Source of the DNA: Pseudomonas sp. RIT288
GTDB lineage: Bacteria > Pseudomonadota > Gammaproteobacteria > Pseudomonadales > Pseudomonadaceae
Assembly (NCBI RefSeq): GCF_000631985.1
Contig: NZ_JFYN01000003.1
Span: forward strand, 62,001-126,000
Length of the DNA stretch: 64,000 nt
Reading direction: 5' to 3'
The notes under the pieces were generated by a model. That model saw nothing but the letters and a program-made list of their open reading frames with translations, searched no databases and was not told the DNA's origin. Within the stretch, counting starts at the first letter, position 1. Each line of letters begins with the position of its first letter. Positions 9,903 through 17,274 of the stretch are shown in pieces. The translations under genes and the position numbers were made by a program.

Positions 9903-9971
9903 TGTAGGCGCTGCCGCAGGCTGCGATCTTTTGATCTTAAAAGCAAAGATCGCAGCCTGCGCAGCTCCTGC
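9903..9971. repeat. REP pair (GGAGCTGCCGCAGGCTGCGATC family)
   Basis: Head-to-head pair of slightly degenerate arms (GTAGGCGCTGCCGCAGGC at the left, GCCTGCGCAGCTCCTGC at the right) around AT-rich GATCTTTTGATC-like bases. Same family as the pairs at 26302, 28711, 30040, 38242 and 49783. Confidence 0.85.
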
Positions 9972-10842
9972 AGATGTTGTGTTCGCAGTTCATTTTGCAA
10001 CCGCTGTGCCAAATGTTGCCGAAATGTAGAACGGTTATTTCATGGCTGTTACCCATGTCGCATTTATATAAGTTTTATTGGCGAGCCGAGTTTTCTTTAG
10101 TGCGTGACTGTCCGCGGCTCCGATCTTCGGGGCTTTTTTACAGGCGAGTCAGGCCTGGTGCTGTATCAGGCGGATTCGCCAGATAGAGCCGCTGAGCTCG
10201 GGTCTGCCGGGGCACTTGCTGGTGCGCGGCGGACTGATTTGGTGCGGGTCAATGGATTAGCGGGTCACAGGCGGTATTCCTTGTTTTTGTTCAACTGAAA
10301 TCAATGTTCGGATATTAGTTAGTTGTGAGCGGTGGAGCGCTTTTGGTGCAATAACGAAAAACCTGAAGTTATTGTTCGACAATCCTGCTGTTGGTCTTCG
10401 AACTGTTGCTTGCGCAATAACTTCATGGGTTGTATTTAAAAAATAAATAGTGCGCTGCCGCCGGCGCAACGAATGGCACCAAACGCAGGGCATGACTGTC
10501 GGGTTCAGGTAATAAGGTAAGGGTATTGATTGCCGGGACTGTTACGGCGAACTCGGCTTTGCGCCGATGGATACCAATAGGTTGTGATGCGGCAGAACGT
10601 TTGAAGAATCACGCGGTGAACTCCTTGATGCCAGCTCGGATACGCGAACTTTTGGTTCGGTATCGCACCTTACAAGAACGCGGATAGCGTTCGATGATTG
10701 CTCTTGGTGCGGGATGGGCACCGCCAGCGCTGTTTTGCGAGGTTTGAATCGCAAGTCGCGATTGCATGGGAAAAACGTGCCAAAGCCGATACACCCGCTA
10801 TAAATAGGGCTACACCAGACCTGTCGGGATCGAGGAGGGGAC
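9972..10842. other. Gene-poor stretch, no supported gene
   Basis: About 870 bases between the REP pair and the GST-like gene. Short open frames on both strands have no recognisable family, no convincing ribosome site and no Pseudomonas-like codon use. The stretch is lower in GC than its neighbours. It contains an imperfect inverted repeat, TGAAGTTATTG at 10364-10374 with its complement at 10415-10425, and an inner GTTCGA/TCGAAC pair. The promoter of the GST-like gene must lie at the right end. The rest may be decayed DNA. Confidence 0.5.
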
Positions 10843-11466
10843 ATGTATCAACTTTACGGACATCTCAATTCAGGTGCTGCCGCGATCGAAGCGGCGCTGG
10901 AGTTGTGCCAGATTGCCTATCGCTTCATCGATAGCCAGGCCTCGACCGAAGCCGCCGAGGCGTTGGCGAAACTCAATCCACTGAAACAGGTGCCAACCCT
11001 GCAATTGCCCGATGGCAGTGCGATCACCGAGAGTGTGGCGATTCTGATTCATCTGGGCCTGAGCTTCCCCGAGTCCGGCCTGTTGCCGGCCAAGGCTGCT
11101 GATCGCGATCAGGCGATTCGCGGCATGGTCTACATCGCCAGCAATTGCTACGCGGCCATTGGCGTGATCGATTATCCCGAGCGCTGGCTGGTGATGCCGG
11201 ACGAGGCCTCACGGCAAAACCTGATGGCCGGCGCCCGTGAGCGGTTGCACTGGAGTTGGGAGGTGTTTGCCGACCAGTTTTCCGCCGAGCTGTACCTGGA
11301 CGACGAAAAACCGGGAGCACTGGACGTGCTGGCGGCAGTGGTGACGCGCTGGGCGGGGAGTCGTGAGCATCTGCGCCAGACCCGTCCGGGGTTTCATGCG
11401 TGGTTGCAGCGTATTGACCGGCATCCGGTGCTGGCGCCTGTCTTCGCCCGGCACTGGCCGTCCTGA
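10843..11466 (+). CDS. Glutathione S-transferase family protein
   Basis: 207-residue cytosolic protein. The N-terminal half is a thioredoxin-like GST domain: the opening MYQLYGHLNSGAAAIEAALE, the LNPLKQVPTLQLPDG block with the cis-proline, and TESVAILIHL for glutathione binding are all visible. The C-terminal half is the all-helical GST domain ending PVLAPVFARHW. Length is normal. The start has GAGGAGGGGAC immediately upstream (10834-10839 region). No operon partner is seen. The substrate is unknown. Confidence 0.88.
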   Translation: MYQLYGHLNSGAAAIEAALELCQIAYRFIDSQASTEAAEALAKLNPLKQVPTLQLPDGSAITESVAILIHLGLSFPESGLLPAKAADRDQAIRGMVYIASNCYAAIGVIDYPERWLVMPDEASRQNLMAGARERLHWSWEVFADQFSAELYLDDEKPGALDVLAAVVTRWAGSREHLRQTRPGFHAWLQRIDRHPVLAPVFARHWPS

Positions 11467-11499
11467 TCACCCGATAAACCAAAATGTAGGAGTCAACTC

Positions 11500-11595
11500 T
11501 GTGGTGAGGGGATTTATCCCCGATGGACTGCGAAGCGGTTCCGGCTTTTCTGGGGGTGCTTCGCGCCCCATCGGGGATAAATCCCCTCGCCACAG
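11500..11595. repeat. REP pair (GTGAGGGGATTTATCCCC family)
   Basis: Inverted arms GTGGTGAGGGGATTTATCCC at the left and its complement (GGGATAAATCCCCTCGCCAC) at the right. This is the only copy of this family in the window. It sits between the convergent GST-like and CBS genes. Confidence 0.88.
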
Positions 11596-11621
11596 GGCTC
11601 ACTCCTGTAAGTGGGAAGGGT

Positions 11622-12062
11622 CTATTCCCCGCGAATGTACTGCTCCAACTGCTTGATCAGCTCCGCCTGTTCGGCAATCGCCTCCTTCACCAGGTCGCCG
11701 ATCGACAGCAGGCCGATCAGTTTGCCGTTCTCCACCACCGGCAAGTGGCGCAGGCGTTTGTCGGACATGATGCCCAGGCAGGTGTCGACGGTCTGGTGGG
11801 TGTCCACGGTGATGACATCCTTGACCATGATGTCGCGCACCGGAGTGCCCACTGACGAGCGCCCGTGCAGCACCAGTTTGCGTGCGTAATCACGCTCACT
11901 GATGATGCCGACCACTTTGTCATCTTCCATCACCACCAAGGCCCCGACGTTTTTCTCGGCCATTTTCATCAGCGCTTCGAGCACCATGTGACCGGGGTCG
12001 ATATGGTGCACTTCCTGATTTTTCTGATCTTTGAGCTTGAGCAGTTGGGCGACGGTCTTCAT
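11622..12062 (-). CDS. CBS-domain protein
   Basis: 146-residue protein made of two CBS domains and little else. The first spans about residues 20-75 (HMVLEALMKMAEKNVGALVVMEDDKVVGIISERDYARKL in pieces). The second spans about 85-140, containing DVITVDTHQTVDTCLGIMS and RHLPVVENGKLIGLLSIGDLV. Such paired CBS proteins bind adenosine nucleotides and act as cytosolic energy sensors. It is transcribed alone and is convergent with the GST-like gene. The precise partner is unknown. Confidence 0.9.
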   Translation of the reverse strand: MKTVAQLLKLKDQKNQEVHHIDPGHMVLEALMKMAEKNVGALVVMEDDKVVGIISERDYARKLVLHGRSSVGTPVRDIMVKDVITVDTHQTVDTCLGIMSDKRLRHLPVVENGKLIGLLSIGDLVKEAIAEQAELIKQLEQYIRGE

Positions 12063-12287
12063 GGCGGTTACTCAGGTGTTGTCGTTGTTATCCAAGCATC
12101 GTAGACGCTGGCGCGCAGGGCAAGATGGCAAAGCGGCAGATAGCACGCAAAAAACGTCATTTGGCGGCTTTTCGCCTTGCGAGGGCATTTGCGTGCGCAT
12201 GCATGTCTTGCAATACAACAGCGCAAAGGCCATCCCGAGGCATGGATAGACTTGGGCGCCTTTATTTTCATGGATGAAAAGCTGTAG

Positions 12288-15200
12288 ATGCCTGACTTGA
12301 ATTTGAGTAACAAAAAACTCCTGCCCTTGCTGCCGGAGTCGCTGGCCCGCCATCCCACGTTCGGTTTCGTCGCGGAGAAGGTTCCGGACTGGCTGCTGAA
12401 CACCCACACCGGGCACAGACACGCCTTGATGCTCGCCGCCGAAACCGACTTGCCCTGGTTCCATCGTGCCTCGCCCGCTCAACGCGCCGAGCTGAACAGC
12501 TCCCTGGCGGCAAACTGGACGGCGCGCCAGGCTGTGGAGCGGATTTTTGCGCGTCTGACCGAGGTCGAAGCCTTCGCCCAGGCGACACTGGGCAAGGCGC
12601 TGAAAGACCGCTTTGGTCTCGGTGTGGATGTGCGCTCGACCTGCGTGAGGCTATACCGTTCGAGCGCGATGGTGGGGGGCTTTGAAGTGCGCACCCTGTC
12701 GCTGCTTGAGGCCTGTCTGCACAATTTCGAAGCCCGGGAAACTCGCCCGGGCTACTACGACCCGGCAAGCACTTTCATTTCCCGACCCTCGACCTCGGGG
12801 CAGTTCGAAGTGCTGCCGATCAAATCCACAATGGCCATCGAAGCCTTTACCGGGTTGTGTCGGGAACTGGACGTCGGCGCTGCCTACCAGAGGTATCTCG
12901 AGCGCTTTTTCGACCTGGCCAATCCGGTTGCCGTGGCACGCTTGAAACAACTGGTCTTGGCCAGTGAACAGAGCGCGTTGCGCGTGGCCAGTGGTCAAGG
13001 CTTGATCAAGCACGACATCGACCGCGATGCGCATCATCTGATTTCGCGGTGGGTGGCGGGGGAGCGACCATTGATCTGGAATGGCAAAGCCGTCCATTGT
13101 CACACCTTGAGCATGATGGGCGTCGAGTTGAGCGCGATTGTGCTGATCTGCACCGATCTGGAGAACAGCTCGACGGTCGTCCCGCTGATTGCCTGCGTGC
13201 CCGATGATCCCGAGCACCCGGTCAAACGCTATGCGTCGTCGGCAGAATTTGTCGCCGAGCTGACAAGGCAATTGCGCTCGCCTGATTACCAGCGCTTCTT
13301 CAGCCGTTTTGTCCCGCAACGACACCGGGGCCAATTGTTTTTCCAGCTCAATAACCGCCTCTCGAAGCTGCAATGGCATGCGCGGCCGCCCTTTCAGCAA
13401 TTGCCGGCCTGGGCCCCGGAGCCGGTGCTCAATCCGGACCTGCGGATCGGCTATGCACGGATCAAAGGCGATTTCTGGACTCACCAGTTTCAGCAGCGGG
13501 TGAACTCGCTGTTCGCCGACGCCCGGATCCGCGCCGTTCCCACCGACGATGAGGACGCCAAAACCCGCTGGGCGCGCTGGGACAGTTTTTTAAAGGTTGC
13601 CCTGACCGTGCTGGAAGTGGGGGCGTTCGTCGCGGCGCCGTTTGTCCCCGGTCTGGGTGAATTGATGCTGGCGTATACCGCTTACCAGCTGCTGGACGAG
13701 TCGTTCGAAGGGATCGTCGAGTGGGCTTACGACAAGCGGGTTGAAGCGCTCGAACACTTGCTCGGCGTGGTGGACAGCATGATTCAGCTGGGCGCGCTGC
13801 TGGTCGGTGGCCAACTGGTGGGGGCGCTGATGCCCGTCAAGGCGTCACCCTTGATTGCGCGCATGAACGTTGTCGAGATGGCGGACGGTCGCGCGCGGTT
13901 ATGGGACTCGGACTTGCGGCGCTACACGCGCTCATTGAACCTCGACCCGTCGGCCCGGCCTGACGCGACCGGCCTTTATCGTCAGGCCGATCAGCAAATA
14001 TTGCGGGTGGAGGGCGAGTTTTTTGTGGTTCGCGCGCAGCCCGGTTCGGATGCCTATCGCCTCCAGCATCCCGAGCGCAGCGATGCCTATGCGCCGCGTG
14101 TGAGCCACAACGGCGCCGGCGCGTGGCTGCATGAAACCGAGCAACCTCAGACCTGGCAGGGGATTCAACTGATGCGGCGGCTTGGGCATCAGGTCGACGG
14201 ATTCTCGGACTCCTCTCTGGAGCAGATCCGGATCGTCAGCGGTGTCGAGGAGGGCGCATTGCGCAGGCTGCACGTTGAACAGGAACCGCCGCCCGCCATG
14301 CTCGTCGCTACGCTTCAGCGTTTTGCTGCCGATCAGGCGATTGAAACCTTTATCGCCCGACTGGGCAGTGACCTACTGCAGATCCAGGGGCAGGCCGATG
14401 TGCAACTGCAGTTGCAGTTGCTCACGGGCCATCCGAAATGGCCGGAAAAACTTGCGCTGCAATGGCTCGACGAGCAAGGCAAGGTGCTTTGGCAATCGTC
14501 AGCACTGGCGGGTAATGCGCCGATCAGTCTGCGGCGCGAAGGCAGCGGTTTCGATCTGGCCAGCACATTGTTGTCGCGGTTGGGCGAGGGGGACATCAAA
14601 GCGCTGCTGGATGAAGAGTTTGGTCTTGGCGTCGTTGCGTTGAACGTGCGTGCTGCCAGGCTGCGCGCGCTGATCGTGGAGGCCGCGAAGTCGCAAAGAG
14701 CGGCGTTGATCGAGGCCCGGGTCAAATTGCACGAGCTGGTGCCTGCGACCTCTGCCGAAAGCCTGTTGCTGCGCAACGAGTTTGCGCAGCTGCCGGGTGA
14801 GGTGGCCAATGAACTGCTGCTGAATGTCTTGCCGGCGGAACAACAGTTGGCCAGCGAACAGGGGCAATTGTCATTGCGCTTGAAACAGACTGCACGTGAA
14901 GCGTTGCACGAATGGCGCATCACCCGGGCGTGGGAAGGGCTGTACCTGCCGGCGAATGCCAACCTCGACAGCTATCGACTGGCCTTGCACAGCCTGGAGA
15001 AATTACCCGGCTGGTCGCCGGACGTACGCCTGGAAATACGCAATCTGGCATTCGACGGAGTGCTGATCGACAGTGTTGGAGCGCCAGCGGCGACCGTGCG
15101 CAAAGTGCTGGTGCGCACGCGGCAGGACAGATTCCTCGCCTTTGACGCGCAGGGCGATGAATTGCACGGGGCGAGTGATTTCTACCACGCGGTATTGCAG

Positions 15201-17204
15201 GCATTGCCGGATGCCGAGCGCAAAAGCCTTGGCCTTGGCATCGGTGAGGGGCAGCGCCTGCGCAGCCATCTGCAGCAATCTTCCATCAGCCGTGCCGAGC
15301 TGCGCGGTCTGCTGCATGACGCGTCGCTTCGAACCGCCGTCGAAAACCCCGTCAAGCCAGGTTATGTGCTGATCGAGGAACGCTTGTCCACGGCTGGCGA
15401 GGCCAGTCTGGAGGATCGCTACAAAACCCTGTATCCACAGGCGACGGCGGAGCACTTTCAGGCCTTTTCACGCGCATCCGGCTCGCCTGAAGCAGCTGTA
15501 CGCCTGATCCACGAACGGGAATTGACGTTCAGCAAACTGAAAAAGACCCTTGAAGACTGGGTGCACATCGAGCGCGGCGAGTTGCTGCCGATGGATCAGC
15601 GTTATCACAAAAGGCGCCTCGCCAAGGCGCTCAAACAATGCTGGCGGGCGGGCGAAACGGCGGGGCCGGACGGTTACACACTGGATCTGGATTTCCACTG
15701 GACCAGTGATTTCCTCGAGTATCTGCCGGCGCTGGAAGTTGATTTTCCTCACGTCAGCACCTTGCAGTTTCGGCATGTGCAATTACGTACCGACATCAAT
15801 GCTTTTCTCGCCTACTTCCCGAACTTGAGGGGGCTGGACCTCAGCGAAAATCTACTCGGTGCCTTGCCGTCCCTGACAGGCCATCTGCGGGCGCTGGAGA
15901 CGCTGGCGCTGGGCAATAATCAACTGACGATGAATGCCGAAAATGTCGCTGAACTCAGCCGCCTGACCCGCTTGCAGACCTTGAGTCTGGGCGGCAATCC
16001 GGCGCTGGGGCTGGCGCCAGATGTCGGCGCGATGGTCGACCTGCAGGTGCTCGATCTGCATGACACCGGCATCAGCGAATGGCCGACAGGCCTGTTCGCC
16101 GTGCCGCGTCCCCGGGCCTTCGAGCTGGATCTGCAAGGCAATCCCATCGAGCAGGTTCCGTCGGCAATCCCCGGCTCCGAACAGGCCCGACTGATCGCCC
16201 GCACCCGCTTGAGTCGCGAGCGCCTGTCCGATACGGGCCGTGAGCAATTCCACGCCAGCATGCGTTCGGTGGGCTACGACCCCACGCGCAGTTATCCCCC
16301 CAAAGGTGAGCAGACCAGTGTGCATTGGCTGGAGGGAGTAAGCGAGGAACCGCGCCAGCAGCGGCAGACGCAGTGGGATGATCTGGAGCGAGAGCCCGAC
16401 TCCCAGGGCTTTTTCGAGGTGTTGGAGCAACTCGCCGAGTCAGCCGATTACGTCAATGACGCCAGCCGCCCCGGGCTCACCGAACGGGTGTGGCGCATGC
16501 TCGATGCGGCGACGCAAAACACGCCATTGCGTGAAGAGTTGTTTCGCATGGCGAGCAATCCTGATTCCTGTGCCGACGCCGGGGCGCAGATTTTCAATGA
16601 GATGGGAATCAAGGTGCTGGTGCTCGAAGCCTGGCAGTCCACCAGCCCTGAGCAGATCGAAGCCATCCTGTTACGACTGGCCAAAGGCAAGTCACGCCTG
16701 GATCAGGTCAATGACATCGCGCGCGCCACCATTCAGGATCGCTTGCAGGCGGGTGAAACCTTTATCACGATGGATGAGGACGGAGAATTCAGCGGCAGCA
16801 TTGATGAAGTGGAAGTCTATCTGGCGTTTCAGACCGGCCTGGCTGATCGGCTCGAGTTGCCGTGGCAGTCGCGGGGCATGCTGTTCCGTGACCTGGCCGA
16901 AGTGAGCGAGGCGCAGATCGAGGCGGCCTATCAATCGGTGCTGGCCATCGAGGCGGGTGAGGGGCTGGCAGAACGCATGATCGGCCAGCGCTTCTGGCGC
17001 AAGTACTTGAAGGGCAGGCATGCCCAGGCGTTTGCGCAAAATGCGCGGGAGTACAGCGCAAAGGTTGAGGCCCTGCTTGATCGCTATATCGCCGGCACCA
17101 TTGCGCAGCAGGTTTACGAGCGCGAACTTGTCGAACTGTTTGAAGGGCGCAAGCAGTTACTGAGGACGCTGACAAGGCAGGTCATTGTTAGCGTAATTGA
17201 CTGA
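12288..17204 (+). CDS. Giant effector with DUF6543-type N-terminus, LRRs and C-terminal NEL E3 ubiquitin ligase domain
   Basis: 1638-residue protein. The N-terminal two thirds resemble the 'dermonecrotic toxin domain' (DUF6543) proteins of Pseudomonas. They include hydrophobic segments near residues 436-462 and 496-515 (MIQLGALLVGGQLVGALMPV), which could insert into membranes. Leucine-rich repeats span about 1160-1295 (LRGLDLSENLLGALP, LETLALGNNQLT, LQVLDLHDTGISEWP). The C-terminal 240 residues match the NEL (IpaH/SspH) E3 ligase fold. They carry a CxD catalytic motif (Cys1428, Asp1430 in NPDSCADAGAQ) and the EVYLAFQTGLADRLELPW block. NEL ligases attach host ubiquitin, so the target is a eukaryotic cell. 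No secretion signal or secretion apparatus is seen here. Stand-alone gene, convergent with the TccC-like gene. Confidence 0.85.
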   Translation: MPDLNLSNKKLLPLLPESLARHPTFGFVAEKVPDWLLNTHTGHRHALMLAAETDLPWFHRASPAQRAELNSSLAANWTARQAVERIFARLTEVEAFAQATLGKALKDRFGLGVDVRSTCVRLYRSSAMVGGFEVRTLSLLEACLHNFEARETRPGYYDPASTFISRPSTSGQFEVLPIKSTMAIEAFTGLCRELDVGAAYQRYLERFFDLANPVAVARLKQLVLASEQSALRVASGQGLIKHDIDRDAHHLISRWVAGERPLIWNGKAVHCHTLSMMGVELSAIVLICTDLENSSTVVPLIACVPDDPEHPVKRYASSAEFVAELTRQLRSPDYQRFFSRFVPQRHRGQLFFQLNNRLSKLQWHARPPFQQLPAWAPEPVLNPDLRIGYARIKGDFWTHQFQQRVNSLFADARIRAVPTDDEDAKTRWARWDSFLKVALTVLEVGAFVAAPFVPGLGELMLAYTAYQLLDESFEGIVEWAYDKRVEALEHLLGVVDSMIQLGALLVGGQLVGALMPVKASPLIARMNVVEMADGRARLWDSDLRRYTRSLNLDPSARPDATGLYRQADQQILRVEGEFFVVRAQPGSDAYRLQHPERSDAYAPRVSHNGAGAWLHETEQPQTWQGIQLMRRLGHQVDGFSDSSLEQIRIVSGVEEGALRRLHVEQEPPPAMLVATLQRFAADQAIETFIARLGSDLLQIQGQADVQLQLQLLTGHPKWPEKLALQWLDEQGKVLWQSSALAGNAPISLRREGSGFDLASTLLSRLGEGDIKALLDEEFGLGVVALNVRAARLRALIVEAAKSQRAALIEARVKLHELVPATSAESLLLRNEFAQLPGEVANELLLNVLPAEQQLASEQGQLSLRLKQTAREALHEWRITRAWEGLYLPANANLDSYRLALHSLEKLPGWSPDVRLEIRNLAFDGVLIDSVGAPAATVRKVLVRTRQDRFLAFDAQGDELHGASDFYHAVLQALPDAERKSLGLGIGEGQRLRSHLQQSSISRAELRGLLHDASLRTAVENPVKPGYVLIEERLSTAGEASLEDRYKTLYPQATAEHFQAFSRASGSPEAAVRLIHERELTFSKLKKTLEDWVHIERGELLPMDQRYHKRRLAKALKQCWRAGETAGPDGYTLDLDFHWTSDFLEYLPALEVDFPHVSTLQFRHVQLRTDINAFLAYFPNLRGLDLSENLLGALPSLTGHLRALETLALGNNQLTMNAENVAELSRLTRLQTLSLGGNPALGLAPDVGAMVDLQVLDLHDTGISEWPTGLFAVPRPRAFELDLQGNPIEQVPSAIPGSEQARLIARTRLSRERLSDTGREQFHASMRSVGYDPTRSYPPKGEQTSVHWLEGVSEEPRQQRQTQWDDLEREPDSQGFFEVLEQLAESADYVNDASRPGLTERVWRMLDAATQNTPLREELFRMASNPDSCADAGAQIFNEMGIKVLVLEAWQSTSPEQIEAILLRLAKGKSRLDQVNDIARATIQDRLQAGETFITMDEDGEFSGSIDEVEVYLAFQTGLADRLELPWQSRGMLFRDLAEVSEAQIEAAYQSVLAIEAGEGLAERMIGQRFWRKYLKGRHAQAFAQNAREYSAKVEALLDRYIAGTIAQQVYERELVELFEGRKQLLRTLTRQVIVSVID

Positions 17205-17219
17205 CGTCGAGCCAGTGGC

Positions 17220-17262
17220 ACACCTGTCAACGCAGGGACCTTTCACGGCGTTGACAGGTGGA
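17220..17262. terminator. Long hairpin between the two convergent toxin genes
   Basis: CACCTGTCAACGC and its exact complement GCGTTGACAGGTG form a 13-pair stem with a 14-base loop, in the 70-base gap between the NEL effector and the TccC-like gene. There is no long T run on either side, so it may be a bidirectional terminator or something else. The same half-site recurs at the other end of the TccC-like gene. Confidence 0.6.
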
Positions 17263-17274
17263 AAGTGGCTGGTT

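Noticed and set aside
13000..17175. Several minus-strand frames inside the NEL effector gene, considered as immunity or chaperone genes
   Set aside because: None has a ribosome site, sensible composition or family match.
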